Source of the DNA: a virus
Length of the DNA stretch: 64,000 nt
Virus record (IMG/VR): IMGVR_UViG_3300017963_000265
Coordinates: 1 to 64,000 of that record
Strand: one strand, 5' to 3'
This document shows positions 24,427-31,958 of the stretch, piece after piece (the stretch's first letter is position 1; each line of letters starts with the position of its first letter). The position numbers and the translations under genes are program-made. A model generated the notes under the pieces. It was not told the origin of the DNA. It made no database searches and worked only from the letters and a program-made list of their open reading frames with translations.

Positions 24427-24655
24427 TTCTCCCTCCTAATATCGTTTGCTTTGTTTTAGCGGAAATGGACATATAAAGAATCCAACAATGTTGACAAACC
24501 ATCTTAGCCCTGTGCGGTACTACAGTTCCGTCAGCGTATGTGAAATCTTTGGACGAGATTACGGTATTAGCCGGCACATCATTCAGGGCAGTAAGAATAT
24601 GTTTCTTGCAGGCAGAACAGAATATTTTATCACCCCTCTTTATCCCTTCTCTCAC
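24419..24655 (-). CDS. Small zinc-ribbon protein
   Basis: A 78-aa protein with CSACKK near residue 13 and CQHCW near 54, probably one zinc site. The start is read as GTG without a good ribosome binding site and overlaps the upstream gene by 26 nt, so the N-terminus is uncertain. Its stop overlaps the OPRT start. Confidence 0.55.
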   Translation of the reverse strand: MREGIKRGDKIFCSACKKHILTALNDVPANTVISSKDFTYADGTVVPHRAKMVCQHCWILYMSISAKTKQTILGGRNV

Positions 24656-24857
24656 TTCTGACTGTCCTTTCTATGAGCTTCCTACCGCTCGGCCCTTTCT
24701 TAGATTTTGGAAGTTTCTGATAAATGAGGGAGTACAAAACCCCAAACGGACCGGCATCCCACTTCCTCTTGTCGCTGGTCCTCTCCCTCATGTTCTTCAG
24801 TATCACGACCAAATTTTTTGCCAATTGTCCCGGTATTTCCACCGTCACTGTCTTCAT
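24630..24857 (-). CDS. Hypothetical protein
   Basis: A 75-aa basic protein (MKTVTVEIPGQLAKNLVVIL, ending SERRDKEG). GGAG lies 6-7 nt before this ATG, which favours it over one six codons earlier. It overlaps another small ORF (24700-24927). Unknown. Confidence 0.6.
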   Translation of the reverse strand: MKTVTVEIPGQLAKNLVVILKNMRERTSDKRKWDAGPFGVLYSLIYQKLPKSKKGPSGRKLIERTVRSERRDKEG

Positions 24858-24927
24858 CAGAGCTCCTACAAACACACGACTGTCCGCGGTAGTTAAGCTT
24901 TCGATAGCAAAAAATACAGTAAATCAT
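24700..24927 (-). CDS. Small zinc-knuckle ORF, C-terminal half doubtful
   Basis: A 75-aa frame starting MIYCIFCYRK and giving a C-x2-C then C-x-C knuckle by residue 20. After that the sequence is polar and overlaps the better-supported neighbour by 158 nt. I suspect a genuine short zinc-knuckle peptide whose stop was lost, or a chance frame. GGGGA lies 6 nt before the ATG. Confidence 0.35.
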   Translation of the reverse strand: MIYCIFCYRKLNYRGQSCVCRSSDEDSDGGNTGTIGKKFGRDTEEHEGEDQRQEEVGCRSVWGFVLPHLSETSKI

Positions 24928-24938
24928 CGATTATCCCC

Positions 24939-24972
24939 GCGTTTCTACCGGATAATATACCGGTAGAAACGC
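24939..24972 (-). terminator. Perfect hairpin without a U-tract
   Basis: A perfect 13-bp stem with an 8-nt loop between the BRO-like gene and the next small ORF. No T-run follows. Confidence 0.55.
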
Positions 24973-24979
24973 CAGACAA

Positions 24980-26095
24980 CTACTTTTTCAGCTTCCGGCC
25001 GATAATCCACACAGACTTCTGGTCCGCATCTAGTCTCGTTCCATTCTTCTTGTCGATTTTGCGTTTTGGCTTTCTTTTCGTACTATTCTCGAATTCTGAT
25101 TTCAGTAGCAGGAACGCCTCATCCGTATAGAAGTACCTTGAATACATTCTCCCTGTTCTAGAAAGAACATGAATTCTGCATCCGTATGGGTGTTTTCGTA
25201 GACCCAATTTCGTAATCAATGGAATTATCTTCCTGGATGTAGTACCGAGCTTCTTTGACATATCAGAGGACAGATACACGAAAACACTTTTCGATGACTC
25301 ATTAACTTTATCGGGAGGTTCATCGACTTCATCCAGCGGTTCATCAACTGTCACAGGATAAGGTGAGTCTAGCTGAGGAACTTCGCAATCCGCGAGCTTC
25401 ATTCCGCAGACGAGCTCGAGTGCTTTCCTGCGGAACTCGAAAATGTACTTGGTGTCGAATCCCTCCAAGTTTAGAAAATTCACAAAGTCTTTTACGAAAT
25501 CCGTGAGAATCTTCTTGCTCTGAATATCCAACCTGAGTTTTTCTAGTTCTACACTCTTATTGAGCTTATCGCGCTCGAGTTCTAACTTGGCCATCTCTAG
25601 ATTCAGGGACCAGTCTGGTATACTCCGCGGGACCGCACCACCTTCAACTATTTTTGGTACAGAAGGGACATCCGCTATCGTTCCTCTCCTTATCTTAGGT
25701 AGCACCTCTTTCGACAACCAGTGCTTCACCCTTATACAAAAAGGGCGATGAGACATAAGAAGAACCATGTCCATCCCGGCCTCTGTAAGAAACAATTTTC
25801 TTCTCGCTTTTGAGGCGGACCCACACTCCGTCTCAAAATGCTTCATGATATCGCGTAGTTCATCACCCTCCTTGTATAAATAATGGTCCGGGATGTGAAA
25901 TGCATGAGACCACTCACCGTTGATTAGTCTCTGAATCGTATCCTTGGAGTAGCCAATCAACTCCCCAAATTGTTGGGGGTCAATCAAGATAAGATTAATT
26001 CTTTGATCGCAGACTACATCAAGAACCGTCTCATAAAACAAAAACCTGGAAACTGCGTAATCGTTGTCCATATAATTAAATATCAAGTCGCTCAC
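24980..26095 (-). CDS. BRO-N antirepressor-like protein
   Basis: A 371-aa protein. Residues about 100-145 (KLFLTEAGMDMVLLMSHRPF and HWLSKEVLPKIRRG) fit the BRO-N domain found in phage antirepressors and poxvirus/baculovirus Bro proteins. The preceding FGELIGYSKDTIQRLING could be a helix-turn-helix. A central Lys/Glu-rich coiled coil (about 175-215) and a basic C-terminal part follow. Likely a DNA-binding regulator. Start is GTG with GGAGG at good spacing. It opens a unit that runs down through the OPRT and deaminase genes. Confidence 0.65.
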   Translation of the reverse strand: MSDLIFNYMDNDYAVSRFLFYETVLDVVCDQRINLILIDPQQFGELIGYSKDTIQRLINGEWSHAFHIPDHYLYKEGDELRDIMKHFETECGSASKARRKLFLTEAGMDMVLLMSHRPFCIRVKHWLSKEVLPKIRRGTIADVPSVPKIVEGGAVPRSIPDWSLNLEMAKLELERDKLNKSVELEKLRLDIQSKKILTDFVKDFVNFLNLEGFDTKYIFEFRRKALELVCGMKLADCEVPQLDSPYPVTVDEPLDEVDEPPDKVNESSKSVFVYLSSDMSKKLGTTSRKIIPLITKLGLRKHPYGCRIHVLSRTGRMYSRYFYTDEAFLLLKSEFENSTKRKPKRKIDKKNGTRLDADQKSVWIIGRKLKK

Positions 26096-26146
26096 AAAAT
26101 CCTCCTACTTGAGTAGCAAAACAGTATCAGGAATCTTATATCGAAA

Positions 26147-26779
26147 TTATTTCGACTTTTCGAAAATGATCGTCTTACAGGTGGGTTTTCTGCAAAATCT
26201 CTCTGTCCTTTTTTCACTGAACTTGGCTGCCCTCTGGACCGGACCATTATTAAGTCTGTGTACTGGTGACGGCCCGTGTATACGAACAGCGTTTCTATGT
26301 TTTTCGGTAGCATATCCTTTGTGGGAAGCGAATCCGTACGAAGGATATCTCTTATCAGCTTCCAACATATAATCTACTTGGTACTTTTTACTGATTATGC
26401 TGGCTGCTGATACTACCTTGTACTTCTGGTCGGCTCGGGGCTCATACAGGACATCCTTTCTGGAATTAGTCACCCTGACCCCATCCACAATAATCAAGGA
26501 CATGCCATCACACTCCTCTATTAGCTCATCGATGACATGACTCCACGCTGCCCAAATCCCCCCTTCGGTATTGATGAATGACGGATAAGCTATCTTGACT
26601 ATGCATTTATTGGCCAACTCAGTAATTGGGCAGAATAGCTCGTCTACCTGTTTTTGGCTGAGACTCTTCGAATCCCTTACATTCTCTGGGAAGACGACCT
26701 TATCATCCACTATGACAGCGGACATCACCATAGGTCCGGCTATACACCCGATTCCGACTTCATCTATTCCGGCTATCAT
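26147..26779 (-). CDS. rnhB: Ribonuclease HII
   Basis: A 210-aa protein starting MIAGIDEVGIGCIAGPMV, the RNase HII motif with the catalytic Asp-Glu pair, then RDSKSLSQKQ, LIIVDGVRV and AASIISKKYQVDYM, ending in GYATEKHRNAV and HGPSPVHR. It cuts RNA in RNA-DNA hybrids, useful for primer removal in replication. The ATG overlaps the stop of the DHFR gene. Longer readings upstream run into DHFR and are rejected. Confidence 0.9.
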   Translation of the reverse strand: MIAGIDEVGIGCIAGPMVMSAVIVDDKVVFPENVRDSKSLSQKQVDELFCPITELANKCIVKIAYPSFINTEGGIWAAWSHVIDELIEECDGMSLIIVDGVRVTNSRKDVLYEPRADQKYKVVSAASIISKKYQVDYMLEADKRYPSYGFASHKGYATEKHRNAVRIHGPSPVHRLNNGPVQRAAKFSEKRTERFCRKPTCKTIIFEKSK

Positions 26780-27261
26780 TGTATCTCGACGTAGGTGTTG
26801 AACGTGAGAACACCGAGTTTCTCTGACTTGGAGATGACCCACTCGTTTCCCAATTCAGGAAACCGGACAACATTCTTTCCAACTGTTTTGTCTGGAACTA
26901 GGGTAACCTCTATTCTTTCTATCAGCTCCGGATATTTTAGGGCCTCCTCGTACACCATCCCTCCTCCAATGACCCAACAACTTCGATAGCGGTTAGAAAA
27001 CGTCAACGCATCCCTAAAGCTATCGGCTGAAATAGCTCCTCTACCTTTCCACATAGAATCTTTGGTTAGGACATAGTTCGCCCTGCCAGGTAATGGTTTT
27101 TTAGTCAGGGAATCCCAAGTCTGTCTCCCCATTATGACGGAGCCACCTTTTGTCAATTTCTTAAATCTTTTGAGGTCATCGGGATAGTACCAGAACATCT
27201 TCCCGTCTGCTCCGATGACTCTGTCTTCATTCATCGCAACGATGATATTGAAATAACGCAT
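26776..27261 (-). CDS. folA: Dihydrofolate reductase
   Basis: A 161-aa protein with the DHFR signature: FNIIVAMNEDRVIGADGKMF, DDLKRFKKLTKGGSVIMGR, SLTKKPLPGRANYVLTKD, and the CWVIGGGMVYEEAL glycine loop. It regenerates tetrahydrofolate spent by thymidylate synthase, whose gene lies immediately upstream and overlaps it by one base. Confidence 0.92.
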   Translation of the reverse strand: MRYFNIIVAMNEDRVIGADGKMFWYYPDDLKRFKKLTKGGSVIMGRQTWDSLTKKPLPGRANYVLTKDSMWKGRGAISADSFRDALTFSNRYRSCWVIGGGMVYEEALKYPELIERIEVTLVPDKTVGKNVVRFPELGNEWVISKSEKLGVLTFNTYVEIQ

Positions 27262-28145
27262 TATACCGCCGCCTTCATCCTGATTGCTGGAGCAGGATTG
27301 TAATCAACTAATTTGAATGTTTCTAGAATGGTATCCGTCTCCTCATAAATTACTGCCTGCACATCCTCAAGAGTCTGGATATCCCTGTGAATGATAAGAT
27401 TGGGGAGTCTTGTTGGAAACCTTTGCAATTGCTCTTTTAGGGGTCGTAGGTGGTCAAATTTCTCGTTCTCACTTCCTTTCTCAGCAACATAGATGTGAGC
27501 ATCAACTAGAGTATGAGCAAATATCCCAACTTTTATTCCGGTGAATCTTGAGAACAGATGAAGTAGAAACGAGTACCCGGCGATGTTGTAAGGGACTCCC
27601 AATCCCATATCACAACTCCGCTGAGTTAGGTGAAGGCATAGAATAGGTTCCCCACGTTCATCTATTTGCACATTCAATATGAACATCGCATGACATGGAG
27701 GCAGCTTACTGAACCACGCGTTACCAGGAGACCAGGCAGACACAACAATTCTTCTGCTCATAGGATTTGACTTCAGCTCATCAACTGCTGTCCTAATCTG
27801 GTCTAGGAAATATAAGGTACCGTCTCCATCTATTTCAGTCGGAAAATGCCTCCAAAAATTTCCATACGCACTCGGTACATTACCGTATTTATCAGCCCAA
27901 GGGTCCCAGAACTTGCAACCATGCTTTCTCAAAAGTTCTAAGTTAATTTTTCCGGACAAGAACCAGAGGCTTTCAATAACAATATTCTTCCAAGACATTT
28001 TCTTTGTCGTGAGAAGAGGGAATCCCTCTCTCAAATCAATTTCGTAATTGATGTTGAAAGTAGAAATAGTATCTACTCCGGTTCTGTTCTTCTTGAGCGT
28101 GCCGCTACTTATAACTTCTCTTACTGCGTTTAGGTATTGACGCAT
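27261..28145 (-). CDS. thyA: Thymidylate synthase (ThyA type)
   Basis: A 294-aa protein with the ThyA pattern: LKKNRTGVDTIS near the N-terminus, the LPPCHAMFILNVQ segment with the catalytic Cys, QRSCDMGLGVPYNIAGYSFL and HIYVAEKGSEN. It methylates dUMP to dTMP using methylene-THF. Paired with DHFR in one unit, as in many phages. Its ATG overlaps or abuts the stop of the winged-helix gene, with GAGGAC before it. Confidence 0.93.
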   Translation of the reverse strand: MRQYLNAVREVISSGTLKKNRTGVDTISTFNINYEIDLREGFPLLTTKKMSWKNIVIESLWFLSGKINLELLRKHGCKFWDPWADKYGNVPSAYGNFWRHFPTEIDGDGTLYFLDQIRTAVDELKSNPMSRRIVVSAWSPGNAWFSKLPPCHAMFILNVQIDERGEPILCLHLTQRSCDMGLGVPYNIAGYSFLLHLFSRFTGIKVGIFAHTLVDAHIYVAEKGSENEKFDHLRPLKEQLQRFPTRLPNLIIHRDIQTLEDVQAVIYEETDTILETFKLVDYNPAPAIRMKAAV

Positions 28146-28448
28146 CTAGTCCTCGTAAAAACTTGAACCTGTCATATGGTCAAGGTGATATTTCTCTAAT
28201 CTGAGACCCATATCACTTAGCCATCTGCAAAGTTCGTTTCCAGATTTAGTTAATTCGCATTTCTTTAGAGCTAACCCTCTACTCACAAGATTGTTCAAAG
28301 CCCTGACTACTCTCCGTTTTGTTATTGGATGTGAGGTGCATGATATCTCCACCACGATATCCATGACATCAATCGGAAGATTGTGTCTTGCTCTTATCCT
28401 CCACAGAGCTACCAGAGACTTTATCTCCGCCTCCGTGAAATTTTTCAT
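28146..28448 (-). CDS. Winged-helix protein
   Basis: A 100-aa protein with helix, helix, recognition-like helix (ITKRRVVRALNNLVSRGLA) and a wing (KKCELTKSG), the winged-helix layout of MarR-like proteins. The neighbour at 29066-29365 has a similar layout, so the two look like paralogues flanking the MazG gene. Possible local regulator. Confidence 0.6.
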   Translation of the reverse strand: MKNFTEAEIKSLVALWRIRARHNLPIDVMDIVVEISCTSHPITKRRVVRALNNLVSRGLALKKCELTKSGNELCRWLSDMGLRLEKYHLDHMTGSSFYED

Positions 28449-29034
28449 GAGCTATCTCCCTGGCATCGTTTGGGTGATTAACCCAATCCCTGAGTACAAC
28501 CTCGTCAACCACTTCCCTGACAGTATCCACTATGCCCATCCCAAACGACTCGGGATATCCTGTCTCAAATAACGCTTCTTCGAGCTCGAAGAATAAGCTC
28601 GGCATCAATTCTTTAATTTCCTGAACATGATCCACGTCCTTCTTAATGCCCTGGTCGAACTTAAGAACGTGATTGCAGATTTTGGAGGCTACATTGAAGG
28701 CTTCAAGAACATTGAATACAGAACCTGAGTCATCGTCACAATCCTCTATTCTCTTAGGCATTGAACCTAGTATCTCCGAGGCTTTAATATCGAAAGCCGA
28801 TAAAAGATTCAGAGCATAATTTATACAATCCCCAATTGCGTCTGCCATGTTGAAGATATCAAGGTCATCAATTGCTTCAGAGAGTTCGCCAATTTCTTCC
28901 ACAATCCCTAGAGATTGACGTAAGGCCACTCTCATAACGTCAGAGCAGTCCCAATTCTTATTAAGCCACTCCCACGATCTCCTCTGAGTATCATCTAATT
29001 TCATCGCCAGAAAGCATTCTGATTTCTGATTCAT
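28369..29034 (-). CDS. MazG-like protein
   Basis: A 221-aa protein. LGIVEEIGELSEAIDDLD and ADAIGDCINYALNLL give the ExxE...D...D metal motifs of MazG-type NTP pyrophosphohydrolases, which in phages may lower ppGpp or remove altered nucleotides. The rest is helical, with a polar tail overlapping the next gene by 80 nt. The start MNQKSEC is chosen because GGAG lies 8 nt upstream. Confidence 0.7.
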   Translation of the reverse strand: MNQKSECFLAMKLDDTQRRSWEWLNKNWDCSDVMRVALRQSLGIVEEIGELSEAIDDLDIFNMADAIGDCINYALNLLSAFDIKASEILGSMPKRIEDCDDDSGSVFNVLEAFNVASKICNHVLKFDQGIKKDVDHVQEIKELMPSLFFELEEALFETGYPESFGMGIVDTVREVVDEVVLRDWVNHPNDAREIAHEKFHGGGDKVSGSSVEDKSKTQSSD

Positions 29035-29065
29035 TAAAACATCTCCGTTTTTCTGTATAAGGAAT

Positions 29066-29365
29066 CTAGTCACTAGAATTTTCTGATAAAACCTCGTTCA
29101 ATGAACCAGATTTTTTCAGCTCCTCAAATTTTTCAGTCGTTCTATAATATCCTCTGGCTTCTGCCACAATCAGGCCTTCTCTGACAAGTTTTCTAAATGC
29201 ATTCCTCACCGCTCTTATTTGCTTCTGGTCAACTGACGGGTTTGTGACCTCGAACATGAATGCGGCTATTGTTCTAGCATTCAGCACTTTACCGTGGTTA
29301 AACAGAATCTCAGCGACCTTAATTTCGTCCTGAGTAAACTTGATGTACGGCTTAAATTCGTGCAT
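29066..29365 (-). CDS. Winged-helix protein
   Basis: A 99-aa protein (start MHEFKPYIKF, AAGGAG before it). Pattern FTQDEIKVAEILF, a helix, IRAVRNAFRKLVREGLIVAEA and YYRTT gives a winged-helix fold. It is the first leftward gene after a divergent spacer with a palindrome (29380-29412), as expected for a regulator that could control its own promoter. Confidence 0.6.
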   Translation of the reverse strand: MHEFKPYIKFTQDEIKVAEILFNHGKVLNARTIAAFMFEVTNPSVDQKQIRAVRNAFRKLVREGLIVAEARGYYRTTEKFEELKKSGSLNEVLSENSSD

Positions 29366-29379
29366 CCTACGCTCCTTCT

Positions 29380-29412
29380 TGCAGATCTCATGTCTACCAC
29401 ATGAGATCTGCA
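29380..29412. promoter_or_regulatory. Long palindrome in the divergent spacer
   Basis: A perfect 13-bp inverted repeat with a 7-nt centre between the leftward winged-helix gene and the rightward gene at 29436. It may be an operator for the winged-helix protein or a 5' hairpin in one transcript. Confidence 0.5.
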
Positions 29413-29435
29413 TATTCAAAGGGAAAGGAAAGAAA

Positions 29436-29825
29436 ATGGAAACAAAAGATGTATTCTATCCCCAAGAAATGCTAAATAATGCCAATGAGAGCAATTCTAC
29501 GACAAAAGAAATGAACCTGGAAGATCTCCTGAAAGACTTCGTAGGAGTTGGCTTTTCTCAACCCAGCCTCACCGAGGCTATTTACTTCGTCCAGGCGCAG
29601 ATTTCGGCACTCTTCAGGATATTGCAAAACTGCAATATCCTGAACGATGATGAAATTTTACTCGCGCAGAAGATGACCAACACCCTCCACAGATACCTGA
29701 TTCTGTCCCACAACTCTGGAAACGATGCTCACAACAAAACCATAGAACATGTACTCGAAATATCGGACAACGCGGAGTTGTACGAGGCCTTGGACAAGAT
29801 GGACGAGGAAGCGAATAAGCTTTGA
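29436..29825 (+). CDS. Hypothetical protein (rightward)
   Basis: A 129-aa helical protein on the rare rightward strand. The start is METKDVF, with AAAGGAAAG upstream; a longer reading lacks such a site. Probable two-gene unit with the next gene (4-nt overlap). Unknown. Confidence 0.7.
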   Translation: METKDVFYPQEMLNNANESNSTTKEMNLEDLLKDFVGVGFSQPSLTEAIYFVQAQISALFRILQNCNILNDDEILLAQKMTNTLHRYLILSHNSGNDAHNKTIEHVLEISDNAELYEALDKMDEEANKL

Positions 29826-30157
29826 AAGCTTCAAAGATAAACTACTGTGCAGACAGAAAACACTGGCTGCACATTAGTCACGGACCACCACCCACATCCA
29901 TATATCTGATTCATTACCTAGACGCGGAATTACTCTGTGCTGTGTGGGAATCGGGTAATCTATACAACTGTGCTGTAGAGGATATGACCGAAAGATTCCA
30001 TATGGGGTATCTCCGCACATATAGGATGGTGTCGTGGAATGGAAAGCTGTTGATGCGCTCCAAGTACAAGAAACTCGTCTTTAAGAGCCTCAGAAAACGA
30101 TGCGAGAGTGTATCCAGGATATGCGCTAGATTGTATTGCGGAGAAGATTCTCAATGA
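29822..30157 (+). CDS. Hypothetical protein (rightward)
   Basis: A 111-aa protein from a TTG that overlaps the previous stop (TTGA). Contains HYLDAELLCAVWESGN and a basic C-terminus (KKLVFKSLRKRCE). Its 3' end overlaps the convergent thymidylate kinase gene by 32 nt. Unknown. Confidence 0.6.
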   Translation: MKASKINYCADRKHWLHISHGPPPTSIYLIHYLDAELLCAVWESGNLYNCAVEDMTERFHMGYLRTYRMVSWNGKLLMRSKYKKLVFKSLRKRCESVSRICARLYCGEDSQ

Positions 30158-30737
30158 TTGAGAAGATTGCCGAGACAACAGACTCTAGAACCAGATTAGC
30201 ATCGATATAATGAATAGTCTCATTCCCTATTTTGGCTAGGTTCTTGTACCTGTTAGATAACTCCGCGAGTCTATCAACACCAAATGAATCATGGATTTGT
30301 TTGTCCTTAGTTCTTGATTTTATTCTCTGGATGCAGACTTCAGGGTCTGCATCCAGAACAAATACGGCATCAGGGACCAAATCTATCAACCCTAACCACC
30401 CCTCTAGTACTTTTTTAGGGTACAGGTCCTGCTGGTACACATAATTGCTGTACACGTACCTATCACATACGACGATACAATCTCCTTTCGGATTAACGTA
30501 TCTCGATATGGCCCTATTATGATCGATAGCATCAGCTAGGAATAGGGGAGCGAGAGCACGAGTATCGACTTCTATCTCACCCCTGAGAACGCATCTGATT
30601 AGTGAGCCGATTGGTAATCCGGACGGTTCGTGAGTGAGCATAGCCGGAATCCGAAGCTTATCAACAATCTTCTTCCTAAGAACTCTGGACACAGATGTGG
30701 TACCAGAACCATTCGGTCCTTCGATCACAAAAAACAT
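30126..30737 (-). CDS. tmk: Thymidylate kinase
   Basis: A 203-aa P-loop kinase of the TMK family: FFVIEGPNGSGTTS at residues 2-15, HEPSGLPIGSLIR (the ExPxG motif), LFLADAIDHNRAI, VCDRYVYSNYVYQ (the DRY motif) and FVLDADPEVCIQRIKSR. It phosphorylates dTMP to dTDP. The Walker A lysine is replaced by Thr (GSGTT instead of GSGKT), which is uncommon and could affect activity, though the other motifs are intact. GGAGGTGAG precedes the ATG. Confidence 0.85.
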   Translation of the reverse strand: MFFVIEGPNGSGTTSVSRVLRKKIVDKLRIPAMLTHEPSGLPIGSLIRCVLRGEIEVDTRALAPLFLADAIDHNRAISRYVNPKGDCIVVCDRYVYSNYVYQQDLYPKKVLEGWLGLIDLVPDAVFVLDADPEVCIQRIKSRTKDKQIHDSFGVDRLAELSNRYKNLAKIGNETIHYIDANLVLESVVSAIFSIIENLLRNTI

Positions 30738-30748
30738 CTCACCTCCAT

Positions 30749-30786
30749 ACCTCCAACCCTAAATTTTTTTAAATAGGGTTGGAGGT
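30749..30786 (-). promoter_or_regulatory. Hairpin in front of the thymidylate kinase RBS
   Basis: A perfect 13-bp stem with a 12-nt A/T-only loop ending 11 bases before the kinase ATG and overlapping the stop of the small gene at 30759. It has no trailing T-run. It may fold the region ahead of the ribosome binding site and tune translation. Confidence 0.5.
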
Positions 30787-30929
30787 TTAGGTACTCTGAT
30801 CGGCGGGGTTTTCGCTGTCGGAGGTTTTGGGTTAGATGCGACATCCCTCAACGTAACTTTAGGGACTTCGCCTACCATGGAAATTTTTGTTAGCTCATCG
30901 AAAAACGATTTTTTCTGGGCATCAGTCAT
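30759..30929 (-). CDS. Small protein with SFFDELxKIS motif
   Basis: A 56-aa frame between the histone-fold gene and thymidylate kinase. Its start MTDAQKKSFFDELTKIS matches the N-termini of two proteins in the head/tail region (47481 and 39631), and the rest is Pro/Lys-rich and disordered. No clear ribosome binding site precedes the ATG. The motif is the main support. Confidence 0.5.
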   Translation of the reverse strand: MTDAQKKSFFDELTKISMVGEVPKVTLRDVASNPKPPTAKTPPIRVPKPPTLFKKI

Positions 30930-30953
30930 AACCAATTCTAGCCCAGAAATCCT

Positions 30954-31232
30954 CTATAAGTCGACAGGCCTGACCGTCTTTCGGCCGTTGTTCTGTGCAC
31001 GGATAATGGCTCCTTGCAGGACACTCTGAACTTTTTCGTTCAGACTCTGGACAAGGTCCCCAGAGATATTCGTTTCGTTGTCCGCGAGGAATGTCTTCAC
31101 TGTGGAAGCAACAACGAACTTCTTTTCACCGTTACCGTTGCTTCCTCCTTCCTCAGTTTTGGCTTCCTTCTTCTTCGTCACCTTCTTTTCTTCTTTCTCT
31201 TCTTTTTCTTTGCGCGGTCGTCCTCTTGGCAT
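30954..31232 (-). CDS. AT-hook/histone-fold DNA-binding protein
   Basis: A 92-aa basic protein. Residues 2-8 (PRGRPRK) are a classic AT-hook, followed by a Lys/Glu-rich linker (9-37). Residues 38-92 follow a single histone-fold pattern: helix ASTVKTFLA, loop, long helix GDLVQSLNEKVQSVLQGAI, and RAQNNGRKTVRPVDL, which matches the RKT...DL end of archaeal and bacterial histone-fold proteins. Chromatin-like DNA packing or origin binding is inferred. AAGGAGG precedes the ATG and a sigma-70-like promoter lies just upstream. Confidence 0.75.
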   Translation of the reverse strand: MPRGRPRKEKEEKEEKKVTKKKEAKTEEGGSNGNGEKKFVVASTVKTFLADNETNISGDLVQSLNEKVQSVLQGAIIRAQNNGRKTVRPVDL

Positions 31233-31252
31233 GTTTGCCTCCTTTTTGACGA

Positions 31253-31281
31253 TTTATAATCGTTTCTTTTCTGCCGTTCAA
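31253..31281 (-). promoter_or_regulatory. Sigma-70-like promoter for the histone-fold gene
   Basis: On the minus strand TTGAAC and TATAAA are 17 nt apart, ideal spacing. The start point would fall about 14 nt before the ATG. The -10 lies inside a small inverted repeat (31249-31263), perhaps an operator. Confidence 0.45.
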
Positions 31282-31465
31282 CTGTTTTTTAGGTCTTCAG
31301 AAAGATTTCTTGCTAGATTCTGGTACCTCCTGCGAAATAACTGGACAACTCGTAACCATTTCTGACTTCAATCATGAGCTGGGATAAAGCCAGACACACT
31401 GAAACCAACTTCGTTGTCCAAAAAAAGTTGATCCGTGCGAAATTTTGGGTGTACCCAAAACAGTG

Positions 31466-31497
31466 TTTCCATAGATAGCTGGTGCTATCTATGGAAA
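31466..31497. repeat. Hairpin, 14-bp stem
   Basis: A perfect 14-bp inverted repeat with a 4-nt loop, directly next to a separate TTTTGGG/CCCAAAA palindrome at 31443-31460. Could be an operator or a transcript hairpin. Confidence 0.7.
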
Positions 31498-31548
31498 TTT
31501 CGAGGTTTAGTATAGTTGAAGAACCCTGACTCAGAATCAATCAGGAAG

Positions 31549-31667
31549 AAATTTTTTTTCTGGAGAAATATTTTATTTCTATCTTTCATTGTTTCTTTAT
31601 TCAACTAACCGTGTTTAAAGATATATAGAAAGATATAGAAAAGTGAACGTCTCCAGAAAAAAAATTT
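31549..31667. repeat. 18-bp inverted repeat around an AT-rich centre
   Basis: Perfect arms at 31549-31566 and 31650-31667, each with an 8-base A or T run. The 83 nt between them are AT-rich with near-direct repeats. Confidence 0.85.
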
Positions 31668-31958
31668 TTTTCTTAATCGATTCACTACCTCCTCCCAGAA
31701 CTACAGACTCCAAAAAACGATCTTCAAGATTTAAGCGTCAGGTTATGCAAAATCTTGAAGATAGCTTCAGAAAATACCCCCAAAAACGGCCCCAAAATCA
31801 CCCTTACGGGTGCATGTTTTGGTTGGACAGTTGTACATCTTTTTTGGTGATCCAGGTGGATGGATGTACATCTTGGATCAGTTGACAAGAACTTCAGTTC
31901 ATGATATGAATGTCTTGATTCAAGACATTCAACAGAGCTAAAAAATCAGCCCAAAAAA

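Noticed and set aside
26092-26313. 73-aa leftward ORF
   Set aside because: Frame shadow of the RNase HII gene.
31643-31885. 80-aa rightward ORF in the gene-free region
   Set aside because: Starts at GTG with no ribosome binding site, is spanned by inverted repeats and has an odd composition.
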